DNA from: Ampelocalamus luodianensis
Lineage: Eukaryota > Streptophyta > Magnoliopsida > Poales > Poaceae
Direction of reading: 5' to 3'
DNA: 64,000 nt
Assembly: GCA_036346255.1 (NCBI GenBank)
Contig: CM070620.1
Location: 16,418,671 to 16,482,670 of the forward strand
The notes under the pieces were generated by a model. That model was not told the DNA's origin. It saw only the letters and a list, made by a program, of their open reading frames with translations, and searched no databases. Every line of letters starts with the position of its first letter. Position 1 is the first letter of the stretch. Shown piece after piece: positions 1-12,800 of this stretch. A program made the position numbers and the translations under genes.

Positions 1-544
1 AGTTCCGATTGGTAACAAGGATCATAAGAAAAAGGTCGTCGCTAGAAACTCCTTCCAGCAGGCAAGACCACATGCGAGAGAGAGCGATTTTGACTAGAAG
101 GTTTTTCGTGTCTCGACCAAGAGCTAAAACAAGAGAAGAGCGAGAATGTTGAAGTGAAGAAAGAAAGTCTGTAAGCCCTTGAGTAGGTAAGTAAATATAT
201 GTAATTGTCTGTGTGATGTTCCTTTTACTTGGTTTCTTTGAGAAAAGAGTGTGTGGTCGCACATGAGAAACTTCATTGGGAATATCACGAAAAGGACCCT
301 TATGGTATTTGACTAATCTGCCATAGCTAAAAAAGTAAAAGATATCATTTAGAAGGATTTCAGAGAGCAATGGATCTTCTTCGATGAGTGATACAATAAT
401 AGTTTATAACCAGACAATGGATAACCAAAATATGAATAACATTACTCATCGGAAAGTAAAGAAATGATGCTTGTTAATTGAAATGAACAACTATACATAA
501 AACTTACACAATTGATCAATATTCTAAGAATTGGACATAACACT

Positions 545-916
545 CCCGTCTGACATGGCAAGTCGTACCAAACCAGGTCTGGTGACGTCGACCACAGTGT
601 ATGGACCTTCCTATTTGAGAAAGTTTATTGCGATTTGCCTAGCTCTGAATTTTTCTAAGAATCAGGTCACCTACAGCTAGACTACGAGGTTGCACCTTAT
701 GACTGTGGTACCTTCTCATGGCTTGTTGGTAAATTATTGATCGTATTAAGGCGTGGTTTCGTCTTTCTTCAAGGAAATTGATGTCGTCAAGTCATCATTC
801 ATTCTAATCGTTTTTATCAAAACAATCAGTTCGAGCAGAGCCAATCTTCAGTTCTGTAGAAAGCATGGCTTCAACACCATAAACTAGAAAAATAGTGTTT
901 CATCGGTCGCACGACT
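545..916 (-). pseudogene. Gypsy integrase C-terminal region (broken)
   Basis: The minus strand reads, across frame changes, as the end of a Tat/RIRE2-like pol polyprotein. Recognisable pieces are YGVEAMLSTELKIGSA, then FLEERR, HALIR, QQAMRRYH and SLAVGD, followed by a short EGPYTVVDVTRPG-like end. In intact relatives this part follows the integrase catalytic core and helps DNA binding. Several stops interrupt it. It is separated from the catalytic core by the hAT-like insertion at 917-2876. Confidence 0.7.
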
Positions 917-2876
917 TAGGGTTGTTCATTTCTAAACTGCATCGAAAAAACCGTACCAAAAAAATCGAACCATACCGATCAACTCGGTTTGACCGGTATT
1001 CAATACGGTTTTTGGAAATCAGGTTTTCTGGTAGTTCGGTTTTTTTGGTAAAAACCGGTTGAAAATCGAAAAACCGAAACAACCAAAAACCTGGTAACTC
1101 TGGTCTCTACGTGGGCACGCGCGTAGCTCGCCTCATGAGCTCAAGCGCTCCCTCCGCGTACACGCTCGGCGGCCTCGGCCCATGAGCTCATCCAAGTAGA
1201 GCCCAGCGCATCTCTCTCATCTTGTCATCCTACGCTCGGCAAAGAGACTAGTACTCACTAGCCTACTCAGCATTCACTTATGTCATCCCGCGGCCCTAGC
1301 ACGCCTCGGCAGTAAGCCAGCACTAGACTGAGTTACAATTAGGGGTGAAAACGGATCGGATAGTTTCCGACCGATCCGGACGAAAACGGATTCGGATTGT
1401 CTCGGATCGGATTTTCCTGGATAATTCTCGGATCGAAACGAATTGGATTTTTTGCCGAAACGAAACGAATACGGTAGCCATGCTATCCGGCGGATACGAA
1501 ACGAATCGGATTATCCGGATAAGGCGAAGGCGGATATCCGATTTCAGCCCAAAAGAGGATTTTGGCCCAAAAGAGAAAATGAGATTTTAATTGATTTCTA
1601 AATTTAAAATGCAACAAATCAAATAGCCTTTTAGAAAAATAGCAAATAGAGTTCAAAAATTCTAGAAAAATCACAAAAATTCCTTGAATGATTTTGAACT
1701 TAATAAAATTAATTTCAACTTAAAATTGGTCTTTATTTTTGCACATAAATTATTTTTAATTTCTAAAAATAGTAAAAACCTTTTAAATTCTAGAAAATCA
1801 AGAAATTAATTATTTTTCACTTTAAATCAAATAAAATCCCAGAAAACTCAATAAATTTTATTTTTACATTAAAAACTAGGAAATTAAATAATTAACTTTA
1901 TTTTATTATTTTTCTTTTAACCAAGAAAACTCTTTTAAATATCGTAAAATCTAATAAAATAATAACTTTATTAATTTTATTTTTGGTAATATACTTTGGG
2001 ATGTTATAGTCATTTGTGTATAAACTAACTATCTAGCCTGATCGATGTTAGTGTGAATTAATTTTTATGGATGTGATGAACTAAGTATGAATACGTGATG
2101 ATTTGTGACTTTGTGAGTTATGACTTATGACTTTATGAGCTAAATATGGTAAACTAAGTGTTTTATTTGTGATGAACTAGTTAATACAACTTGTTAGTGC
2201 CAATGTTCTGTGTAGTTGCTGAAAATATGAACAATTCATGAATGTTTGCATCAAATAAACTAGTTATATATTTTTGTTAATTTCTGGTATACAATTTAAG
2301 GGGTTTTCATGTTCCGAAAAATATCCGCGACCGTATTCGTTTCGATTCGTATTCGCTCCGTATTCGTATTCGATATTATTCGTATCCGTATTCGTATCCG
2401 AGGTATTCGTATTCGTTTCCGAATCCGAAAAAAATATGAAAACAAATATGGCAGAGCCATTATCCGTCCGTATTTGATCCGTTTTCACCCCTAGTTACAA
2501 TAGCATGATCGATTAGTAGTAGTGTAGCCCAGCACAGCAGTAGTAGTGCTAGTACTTAACCGAGCCAAGAAACAGAACACTGAGTTAGTGAGTTACAGTA
2601 GCATGATCGAGTTATAGTAGCACTAGTACTCAGTGTTCACTTCTGTTAGTGCACTTGGTAAGTATTTTGTGACCGCAAGTATTTTTGACTCACCGTATCG
2701 TTCTCAATTCACGTCAACTTTGGTAAATATGGTATTTACCGATACCGACCAAAATAAAGTGGTATTTACTGATACCGAACCGTATTTTAAATCATACCGT
2801 ATTTATCGAATTAACAATACTGTATACACCATATTTACCGAATTAATATACCAAAAAAACCGAACGAACACCTCTA
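917..2876. mobile_element. hAT-like non-autonomous DNA transposon (outer)
   Basis: The ends are imperfect inverted repeats: the left begins TAGGGTTGTTCATTT and the right, reverse-complemented, begins TAGAGGTGTTCGTTC. A 7-bp direct repeat, CACGACT, lies at 910-916 and 2877-2883 (hAT elements normally make 8 bp). Both subterminal regions are rich in accg/aacc-type motifs such as accgaac and aaaaccg, as is usual for such elements. No transposase is visible. It sits in the integrase of the gypsy element and is itself split by the element at 1340-2493. Confidence 0.65.
1340..2493. mobile_element. hAT-like non-autonomous element with perfect TIRs and TSD
   Basis: The two ends share an 18-bp perfect terminal inverted repeat, TAGGGGTGAAAACGGATC. 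An identical 8-bp target-site duplication, GTTACAAT, flanks the element at 1332-1339 and 2494-2501. Eight-base duplications with TAGGG ends are typical of the hAT superfamily. The first and last about 200 bp are packed with cggat/attcg-type repeats (for example gtattcgtattcg). The middle, about 1590-2280, is AT-rich and has no transposase. Length is 1154 bp. Confidence 0.88.
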
Positions 2877-2883
2877 CACGACT

Positions 2884-3400
2884 GGTCGCAATTCGAACGG
2901 CCCATAATACAGAGGGAAGTTCTTGAACCCATGCTCCTGACGTTGTATTAACTGGTCGAATACTCGGCGTTCTACTCTTTGTATTATTATACCATTAGCT
3001 CGCTCGACTGCACTGTTACTCTATGGGTGAGCAACGAATGCGTAATGTATCTTGATACCTAGATCCTCCGCAGAGTTCCCAAAAATTCCCGCTTGAGAGC
3101 TGGGTACCGTTATCTATGATTATACAACTGGGTATACCAAATCGTGTGTTCACGTTTTTTTGTGAGAAACCTCTTGGCAGCCTCAGTTGTTACCTTAACA
3201 ACTGGCTCAGCTTCTATCCATTTTGTGAATGTACTAATCATTACAAATAGGAATTCAAAGCCCCCGGACACTCTTAGGAAAGGTATCAGAATGTCCAGTC
3301 CCCAGGTTACAAAAGGCCAAGAAAGAGGTATGGTCTACAAAGCTTGTGCCGGCTGATGTACTTGTCGACCACCGAGGGTGTATCAAGTTGCTCGAGAAAA
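2884..3400 (-). pseudogene. Gypsy integrase catalytic core fragment
   Basis: On the minus strand, pieces such as GFEFLFVMISTFTKWIEAEP, VVKVTTEAAKRF and PSCIITDNGTQ-like residues mark the DDE integrase core of a Tat/RIRE2-like element. Frame changes and stops run through it. The TSD of the hAT insertion (2877-2883) marks its 3' limit; the sequence resumes at 916. In intact elements this domain joins the cDNA to the chromosome. Confidence 0.75.
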
Positions 3401-3479
3401 ACTCTGGGCAGGACAGATGATCTTGTTGAAGTAATCTGTACCAACCGGTCTACCGTAAAGTTTCCTTTCTAGGAACATG

Positions 3480-3900
3480 TTGATCCGAATCAAGAAGTGC
3501 TTTTGAAGTTTCAGATTTCGCTAAATAAGATGACATCGTGGTACTTGAGTATTGATACTCTTTCTCAACTTGATTCGCTACCCGTTGAGAATCGCCTTTC
3601 ACTAGTAATCTGTGAATCCCGAGCGCTTTGGCTACTCGGAGTCCTGCCAGTAAACCCTCATACTCCGCTACGTTATTTGTAGCAGGAAAGTTTATTTTAT
3701 GTGTTCTCCAGTAGGAGATATCAGGACAACTCCAGCCCCTAAGCCTTTGAGCATCAAGGAATTGTCAAAGTACATTGTTCACGCATCGTGGTGTTCGTAC
3801 TCGCCCTTGGGTGGGTTCGGGTTAGTACATTCGCAATGAATTCTACTAAAGCCTAGGACTTGATTGTTGTTCGAGAGATAAAATGGAGGTCGAACGCCCA
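3480..3900 (-). pseudogene. Gypsy RNase H fragment
   Basis: The minus strand encodes, with breaks, a stretch reading NNVAEYEGLLAGL..AKALGI...VKGDSQ, a signature of the RNase H domain of Tat/RIRE2-like gypsy elements. It lies between the RT and integrase traces, as expected. The family enzyme removes RNA from the RNA:DNA hybrid during reverse transcription; this copy is interrupted and cannot be functional. Confidence 0.7.
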
Positions 3901-4319
3901 AGCTCAACCGCCCATTTTGTTATTCATCCTGATGATTCCCTGTTTTCGAGAACATGACCAAGAGGATATCCGGTTGGTACGACCACTTTGTGGGCCTAAA
4001 AGTAATGCCTAAGTTTCCTTGAAGCCATAAGGAGACCGTATAACAACTTTTATACATGTGGATATCATTCCTTTGGTCCATGTAAGACTTCTCTTACGTA
4101 ATATACTGGTCATTGGATGTTGACACGCCAACGATCAAGATAAACACGATCGCCTTTGTGGCGCCGCCAAGTATATCGATAATGTTTCTCCGATCTTAGA
4201 GACACTAAGATCAAGGTACTGTAAGGTACCTTTGAGCTCTTCAAAGGCATCGCTTGCTTCTTTAGGCCATTCAAACTTTCATGTTTTCAAGAAGCTTAAA
4301 GAAAGGTAATCATTTTTCT

Positions 4320-5124
4320 ACTAACTGCTATGAAACGACTTAGTGCTGTCATACAGCCGTTAGTTTTTGGACTTCTTTCATTGTGGTCGAAGGACACATC
4401 TGGTGGATGGCCGATATTTTTATTGGATTTGCTTCAATTCCTCTAGCCAAAACTAGGAATCCAAGAAGCTTTCCAAAGGAAACTCCGAACACATATATTT
4501 CTGGATTTAACTTAAGGTTATGTTTTCTTAAGTTATTGAATGTTTCATGTAGGTCAAAAATATGATCACTGGTATTGATGCTCTTTATGACCAAGTCATC
4601 AACGGAGGCCTCCAAATTTTGATCTATTTGTAGATTAAAAGTTTTTGCATTAACCTTTGGAAAGTAGCATCAGCGTTTTTGAAACTAAATGGCATCTTGA
4701 AATAACAGTAAGTACCATATGGTGTGATGAAGAAAGTTTTCTCTTCATCATCTTTACTCATATTAATCTGGTGGTACCCTGAATACGTATCTAAAAAATT
4801 TAATAACTCATACCCAGAAGTAGAGTCTACAAGTTGATCAATGCGTGGAAGGGGAAAGTCATCCTTCGGATAAGCTTTATTAAGATCCATGAAATCAATA
4901 CACATTCATCATTTCCTACTACTTTTTCTAACCATTACAGGATTAGCGAGCCACTTTGGGAGATCGATTTCACGAATGAACCCAGCCTTGAGAAGCTTGT
5001 CAATTTCTGACTGGATTGTCTCCTTCTGATCTAGTGCAAAGTGCCTTAGCTTCTGCTTGACCGGTTTTTTGTCAGGCCGGACAGCTAGCCTGTTCTCGAT
5101 CACCTCCCTGGGGACTCTGGGCAT
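4320..5124 (-). pseudogene. Gypsy reverse transcriptase fragment
   Basis: Three minus-strand blocks cover the RT. 5124-4909 carries the fingers (KPVKQKLRHFALDQ, then GFIREI). 4905-4624 carries DLNKAYPKDDFPLPRIDQL and SGYHQI, with TFFITPYGTYCY. 4615-4349 carries the catalytic region, where the usual YVDD reads SVDD, so the tyrosine is lost. Frame breaks fall between the blocks. The YxDD aspartates normally bind the metal ions of polymerisation. Confidence 0.85.
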
Positions 5125-5187
5125 GTCGGATGCCTGCCAGGCGAATACATCCGAACTGGCTCAGATGAAGGAGACGAGCAACTCTTC

Positions 5188-6144
5188 CTATTTTGGATCG
5201 AGTCCTGCTCTGACAAGTACCTTTTGGATTCTTGTATTAGCATTCGCGGGTCCAGACGACGTTTTGATGCTTTCCAGGGAAGCGCTTTTGTTGAGTGGAA
5301 CCTCCTTGGTCTGGTTGAAAGGTTTTGGGGCCATCCTTAGCCTCAAGTGCTTGACCTGCATTGAAGGTGGGTTAGTATCCTTAGTCGAAAGCTCATCGAC
5401 AAGTTCTAAGGATTTTCGATCACATACGTATGCCATCTTTCTATCCCCTCGAACCATAATAACCCCTTTTGGTCCTAGTATTTTTAAACTCTCATAGCCA
5501 TAATGCGTAGCTATTAGAATTTTGCCAACGCCGACGATCGAGGATTCCATTGTATGCGCCAAAATCTACTACACCAAATGGAATCTTTTCTGTTCGAAAG
5601 TTGTCTGGTCTTCCGAACGTGACCGATAGGGAGAGTTGCCCTATCGACTTTGCAGTAGATCCTAGGACTATGCCATGAAAGGCATATTTCACGGGCTTTA
5701 CCTTTAATCTGGGAATTTGCATTTCTTCTAACGCTCCCATAAATAGAATATTTAAAGAACTACCATCATCTATCAAAACTTGATTAACTTTGCAATTATT
5801 AATTGTAGGTTCTACAACAATAGGAAACCTACCTGGTCGAGTTGAAGGGAGGGGTAGTCTTCTTTGTTGAAGGAGATAACTATCTTCGACCACTTGGATG
5901 GCTTGGCGGTGATCAGAGATTCGGCAAGGTTGACCTACTGCTCCACAACGTTCAGATGGCGCCTATATTCGTATGAGGAGGATCCGCGATCATATCGACG
6001 ATGTGCTGTGGCTCCTGGTAGTCCATTTCTTCGTCGCCATCCTTGTCCTTCTTGGAGCTTAGCTCTCCAAACTCTTGTATAGAAGGGAAAGGTTCTTTAC
6101 CTACATAATAGTCCTCCAGCTTTTTATCCCAGACTTGGCAGGTG
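5188..6144 (-). pseudogene. Gypsy aspartic protease and gag-pol junction
   Basis: 5893-5492 carries the retropepsin: QVLIDDGSSLNILF contains the active-site DGSS, followed by GNFRTEK-type flap sequence and ..AYNGILDRR. 5562-5188 continues as the protease-RT linker (HYGYESLKILGPKGVI...AYVCDRKSLEL) in a shifted frame. 6144-5894 reads as the end of gag (CQVWDKKLEDYYVGKEPFPS) and runs straight into the solo LTR at 6150. The protease would cut the polyprotein in the virus-like particle; the frame shift makes it dead. Confidence 0.8.
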
Positions 6145-6149
6145 CGCAG

Positions 6150-7736
6150 TGTTGGGATACAGGTAGGCTACGTTAGCAACAATTCAAAAAAAATTACCAC
6201 GTAAACCAGGATTCCAAGCAAGATAGATGATCACAGATCATTACCACCAGACGCGCAGTGCAGCGGAAGTAGAGTCTGAGCAGCCTAGTCTGACGATGAA
6301 CGCGCCGATGTAGTGGTCGAGATGATCATCCAATCATCCTCTTAGTCGATCGTCTCCTCCAGCCTCCACAGCCCTAGTGAAGATCGCGGATCGCCCTCAG
6401 CAATAACGGCACCGCAGAGCGCCTCTACTGTATCCACACGCCCGAGAAGGAACAATCGCACGGTGTGCTAGCACCAAGTCGCACGGAAGGCTCTCTCAAG
6501 AAGATGACGGCTAGGGTTTCGTGAAACAACTCACGTGTCTCTCTTGTCCCCAATAAACTAGCCTCAAGCATCTCCTTATATAGTGCCCCGTGTCGATCTC
6601 TATCCGAACACATTTAACGAATCGTATTCGCATCGGTTTGTTCCATCCCATTAAATGTGTGACCCGTTAGGTTTATGTGTAATCGGTTGTGACTCGGAAA
6701 CCCTTTCCGACCACGAGTCGTAGCGGTCCCTAGCAGACATAACGATTCCCGAATACACACAAATTATATCGGACGAACCTTAATGCAATATGATCTACGA
6801 CTAGGTCCTCATCACTTACGACTGTGTCCTATCTTTATACGACCGATTCAAGACTTCGTCACCACCAGTTCGTAACTCCTTACGACCAGGTTTCGACCAC
6901 TCTATGATTTCGTTCGATCAGTCTACGACTTGCTCGTATCACCATACGACTTGTCTGGATCTGATCGAACTAAGCGACTTATTCTAGTATTTTTCCTTTG
7001 CCTCACGATATCCGGTTTGAACTCCGATGAGATAATGTGTCATCCATGGATGCTTAATATTTTCTCAATCGAGTTGTCGGATAACCTTACGTGGTCGAAC
7101 ACTTTGATCACTAGTAGCATGACCATGCACTTTCTTTATCCGACTACTTCGAGGGGCCCAGAGACATCTCTCCCGTTATGTTAGGAGGGGCAAATCCCAT
7201 ATCCGACTGGATCACATCCTCCGTATGTTTCATAACATACCCGAAAGCTACCTTTATAACTACCCAGTTACGAGTAGCGTTTGGCAACCCCTAAGAGTGC
7301 TATTACACATGTGGGGAACCATGCTGATCTCAGGTCTAAGGATTATACATCATCATTGATTGAGACCAACTAATGACACACAGGATCATAACAATCTCAA
7401 TAGTGTCTCAAGGTGGGTCGATCCAACCCCATGTTCTCTAACATGTGTTCACATTACTGATTCAATATCCCTATATCCATGACCGGTGAAACATGGTCAT
7501 CAAACAATATATGCGCTAGTCGTTGAGTCACTGGTGTTCCGATCAGTGACATTCGACCAGGGATACTTTTAGAACGACATCATACAAGTCGAAGAGTTTC
7601 ACCAACAAGTCACATACTCGTTGATCTTCAGAACTAACGATTCATTCAAGGAGCAGAATAACATTTATTCAAAAACTCATAAACATAGACGTGATACAAT
7701 CATCTCCATGATTGCCTCTAGGGCATATCACCAACA
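6150..7736 (-). mobile_element. Solo LTR, Angela/BARE-like copia (family A, copy 1)
   Basis: A 1587-bp LTR on the minus strand. It begins (minus) TGTTGGTGATATGCCCTAG, close to the start of the Angela/BARE/RIRE1-type copia LTRs of grasses, and ends ..TATCCCAACA. A perfect 5-bp duplication CGCAG flanks it at 6145-6149 and 7737-7741. There is no internal region, so it is a recombined solo LTR. A TATATAAGG promoter-like motif lies near 6565-6578 on the minus strand. It splits the gag of the RIRE2-like element. Confidence 0.9.
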
Positions 7737-7741
7737 CGCAG

Positions 7742-9801
7742 ATCATGCCATGCCGCCTGATGAAGTGGACACCACTTCTTATTCATTTTGTATTCATCGG
7801 TCGGAGCCTTTGCCTTATTCTGACCGAAAAAATCATTTTTGCCCTTGATAAATTTCTCGGGGACCGCAAGGATCTCTTTGTTATCGAGTTTATGGTTTTT
7901 CTTACCCTTCAGAGCCTTTTTATACTTTTTCTCTAGCTTGTCTAGGTCGGGCTAAGGAATTTTTTCTTTTCGGTCGATGGCTTCATCCTATTCAACCGCC
8001 TCACTAGCGGCTGCATACCTATCTGCCAAAAAGTTCGACAGTTGTTCAGCGGATGTCAAAAAGTTCGACAGTTGTTCGTGGAGGATTCATTGCGATGTCC
8101 TCCGTAAAATTTTGATTCCTCGGCCCAGCTTTAAAAGACTGAATGATAGAAGAATCAGCGACCTTAGGTATAGAATTACGAACTTGGCTAAACTTTTTGA
8201 TATACTGCAGGAGAGTTTCATTGGATTTTTGCTGGATTTGGTGGAGGTCGTCTTCCTTTCCGGGGCAGTCATACGTCCCTTGAAAGTTCGCGATCAAGAG
8301 ATCGCAAAGTTGCTAGATTGATCCGACTGGTAGGTTTAGTAACCATGATCGGGCAGATTCTTCGAGAATCGTGGGCAGGTAGTTTGCCATCACGTTGTGA
8401 TCACCACCAGCGGCTCTGATGGTGGTATTGTAGATCTAGAGAAATTCTAGCTGGTTTTGAGTTCGTTGAACCTCTCCATGTTTGTTGGTCGGAACTTGTC
8501 CGCCGTCGTACAACTTAGAGCCACATTAAGAAAACTCGACAACCTCGTAATCGAGTCGTGACACCTTCTCCGAAAGGGGCGAATTGTAATCCGTCGACTA
8601 GTTTCTCAAGTTGGCATACCGGTATCCGGTGTCCCGATCCGTCATGGACATTAGTCTGCTGTTGTCGACCGCCGCCTTGTTCGGATGATGCCGAAGATTA
8701 CCCGAAACAAGCCATTGCTCCTCATGACGAGGGGGAGGAGTAGCTTCATGAAAGAGCTATCTTCCTTCGTGACTCCCTTGTCGGAATCTTGGAGGAGGTC
8801 TTGGTATCGACCGGTCTCCAGTCCGACCATGTTGTCCCCTGCTAAGGGAGGAACGTTGGGATGAAGTCAAGGTTTGACTTTGCGAGTTCCGTTGTTCCCG
8901 ATACATTTCTGTACGCTGCATGGTTTGTTGGAGGATTTCCGATACCTCTCCTACAAGTTGAGCATATCCCGGAGCCTCTACCAGAGCAGGGTCAGGGTTA
9001 CTTAAAATGTCTCAAACTCGTTGCAGGTTTTGGATCGTTACCGAGGGTCTTGGAGGATTTCCGCTAGCAGAAGGTGTTCGATGACTCGAATTGCCTCCCG
9101 ACCTTCTGGCTTGTCCTGTTCGACCCATCATGTGCAGTAGGGTAGAAACAGGTGAATTAACTGATGGATGTCCACCAGCTCCATGACCTCTGCCGCCTCC
9201 GGTTGGTGCTTGAGCTCCCATGCCATTTCCACCAACAGGTACTAGCGGGTTAAGTAGTGGAGGATCATGCACGACATCCGAATTGGTATCACTAATTGCG
9301 TTAACCTTATGCGTCCAACAGCAGTCTTCCGATGAACTCCCATCATAACTAATGGAGAGCCTTCCACTGCTTCGGCAAGGAGCCTCCACGATGGAGTGCA
9401 GTCGGAGATTACCACCTCTAGTGGGCTTTGTGGTGGATTCAGCCTGATCTAGTGGATGCCTGATCATAGGCTGAGTTTGATCATTTCCACTTGGCCTTCG
9501 ACCGATGGCAGCTTCATTGACACCGTTACCAGGTGCTGGTTGGCTCCTGGAATACATAGAACCTGTTGGTGAATATCGGTCACCCATGACCGTATCGAGA
9601 GTACACTGACCCTTGGGTTGTGGCACTGAGATTTTGTCGCCCTTTTCGCCGGTCGGAAGGACCAGGCTTGCAGAGGCATTTTACATTCGAATCGGTCAAA
9701 ATAAATTGATTCCTCCGGGGCACCATCATGGCGAGTCTTCCTCCATCCGGTCAATCTCGCTGGTCTCAGCGAGTAGTGAGCCTGGGACGAAGAAGATGAT
9801 G
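7742..9801 (-). pseudogene. Gypsy gag, central and C-terminal part
   Basis: Minus-strand blocks at 9814-9464, 9626-9012 and 8297-8046 give a disrupted gag. The clearest part, 8297-8046, reads TYDCPGKEDDLHQIQQKSNE, then YIKKFSQVRNSIP and IIQSFKAGPRN, the conserved gag core (retrotransposon gag domain) of RIRE2-like elements. The upstream part is proline-, glycine- and serine-rich. Gag forms the particle that packages element RNA. Frameshifts separate all blocks. Confidence 0.75.
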
Positions 9802-9806
9802 ACAAC

Positions 9807-12800
9807 TGTAACATCCCAAAGTTATGTTACCAAAAAAAAAGTTATTGGATTTTCTGAACTTGGATAGAGTTTGATTGTCTTATTTGAATTTCTGAAGTTT
9901 TAAAAGTCAAAATTTAAAACTTATTTGAAGTTCTTGAAGTTTCAGTTGATTTGATCTGAAAAATAAAATTTAAATTAATTTCTAGAATTTTTTGAGTTTT
10001 TAAAATCTTTTTCCTAATTATTACAAAGCCAAAATAATTTATTTGCAAAAATTATAGCCAACTTTAAGTTGAAAATATTTTAATTAAATCCAAAATGCCT
10101 CTAGGAATTTTTGTGAATTGTTCTAGAATTTTTGGATGTAATTTACTATTTTCCAAAGCCAAAATGAATTAATCAGATTATTTAAATTGCAAAAGCATTT
10201 AAAAATCAAAACCTCTTTTGGGCTAAATCTCCCCGGCCCAACCCATTCCCTCCGCACGCACCAGCCCATTCGGCCCAACGCCCACACACCTTCGCTCATC
10301 GCCACCGTCGAATTGAAATCGACCAGCACCGCACCTTCCCTCTCTGGCCCGATCACTCCTCCCCACCCGCGACCATCGGATGGAGATCCGACGGACATCA
10401 AGCCATCACGCCTGCACCCTTCTCCCTCTTTCCCTGCTTCTTCTTCGTGCGGACACACCCGACGCCACCGCCATTAACGGCCATGTGAAGCTCGTCAACG
10501 CCGCCGATTTCACTCGCTTTCCTTCACGCGGGCGCACGCATTAAAGACCGCACATCACGCTTCCCCCATTGCCGGCCCTCTCCCCCCTCCGTTGCGCACG
10601 TAACCGCCGGGATTTCTCCATCCCCACCGCGACGCCCGCGCCCCGATCCCCACCTCCTATCGCCCTCCGCCCCTATAAGAAGGAGCACCGGGGCCGCCTC
10701 CTCCAGCTCATCCCAAGCCCCCAAGTCTTCCATCCCCTCCCCCTCCCGAGCTGCCGGAATTCGAGTTTTCCCTCGCGCAACCGAGGCACAAATTTTCTTC
10801 GATCCCGGCGCCGGCGAAGGCTCATCGGCTACAACGACCCCAGATTCCGCATCGCCGTGTCCTTGCCCACCCGCTGCTCGCACTCACACGAGCCCAAGAC
10901 CGCCGGAACTCGCCGCCGCCGCAAGCCCAAACTTAACCGCCGCTAACCCTTCGCGCCGCCATCCTTGCCTCGCTCCGCCACCACCGAGGTAAGCATCGGG
11001 TTCCCGTGGCCTTCTACCTATTGATGCCCTCTCGATCACGCCGCCGCCGCCTTCGCCGGCAAGCTCATCGCCGAACAGCCGCCGGCCTCGTGTCGGCGTG
11101 GCGCGCCACGAGGCGCCACCGCGTCGCCACCTCGGCAAAATAGCCCTCGTGGCATCCCCATGTCAGCCGAGTCAGCGCCACATGCGCACGGACCGCCACC
11201 TCAACCCCAGCCCTAGTCGACATCAACCGTGGACTTAGTCCATATGAGCCGTGAGACCGACATGTGGGTCCCACATGTCAGATTTCTTTTTAATTCCTTT
11301 AAATTTCCGAAAACTCCTCGCTGACGTCAGCTTGCGCAATAACTAGAATTTCCTTTAGGAAAATAATTCAAGAAAATCAATAAAATCTGAAAATTAGGGT
11401 TTTTGATATTTAGAACTTCCCGGGGTTCGTTCTCCCTCATACGAACTCCGATTTCGTCGATTCAAATTCCTAAATTCCTATAAAATCAAGATCTAGCCAA
11501 CTAAACCAAAATTATTTAATTTTGGGTTCATTTGATCAATAATTCCTTCAAACCCTAATTTATTATTCCATGTAATTTCAAACTTCTAAAATTCATATCT
11601 TTTGCTCCCGAACTCCGTTTTAGTCCATTCAAATTTGTAAATTCATGTAAAATTATTATCTAGCTAGCTAAAACAAAATATTTCTATTTGGATTTAATTT
11701 GATCTGCCTTTTTGAATTTATTTGAATTTGAGTTGAATTTATCGTATTTTCACGATTAGATTTCGACTACTTCGGAGAATCAGCTTTCGACGCCGATTGA
11801 AGAGCAACATAAGAGGATTGATTTTGACTGTATGATCATCGTGATCGTACACTTGGACTACCTGAAGATAGTACTTGTGAGTACTAGGTGACCTGTTAAG
11901 AAAAACAACATCACCTCAACACGGGCGTTACATTAAGGTGATTCGTTAAGAAAAACAACGTCACCTCATCAAGCAAGGAAAGTTATACCCTTGATCATAT
12001 CGATCCCATTATTTCAAATTATTTATATTCTATTTTAAATTATTACTGCATGCTTATTTATATCAGTAATTTAAATTCCTGCTTTAAATGTATAGTTATG
12101 CCTAAAATCCTTTGTATGGCCAACTTTGATAATTGAAGCAAACATATTGTCACCATAGATAAAACCTAGTTGATACGATAGTATGAACTAGAACATTTTG
12201 AGAAAAATCATGCTTAGCCATGCTTATAGACCAAACATGTTTATTTTGGGAATTTCAGCCAGAAATCAATTGTTGTTTAGATGGTATCCATGGCATCGGT
12301 ATGTTATGGAAGTTTATGACTTTGAAAAATGAAATAAATGAAAATGGTTTGGACTTGGGCATAATGGATGTTCGGTAGGTGCAAGTTTATGCACGGGCTC
12401 AACCGGGTATGGTTGAGGCCCATGGGTTTTGTTGGAAAGTTGCCCAAGTCAGTTAAGGACCGGTCTTCGAGTGTATGATGCTAAGCCATACCGTACCACC
12501 ACATGTCCCAAGTATGGGTCGGGACCTGGCTAAATAATTTGCAATATTCCACCATGGTCGTTCCCTACAGATGTAATGGGTAGTCATGTTACGACTTATG
12601 TTAGTCCCACCTAGCGCAAGAGGGGGCCCGAACCCAGAGGTCTTTATTCCAAAGGGGGTGGCGAAACCTTAGCGAGGGGTAACTACGGTGGAATGACGCT
12701 TTGTAAAGGCCTTGACACGTGCTCTAGACCGCTTACCAAAGGTAGTGAGCGGTGGCATAGATATATGCCGGACAAACTAGAGAAGTCTTGTCATGTGGGT

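Noticed and set aside
10187..11274. Overlapping GC-rich ORFs on both strands
   Set aside because: They fall inside the 3.7 kb solo LTR, overlap each other on both strands and lack any domain; high GC alone explains the open frames.
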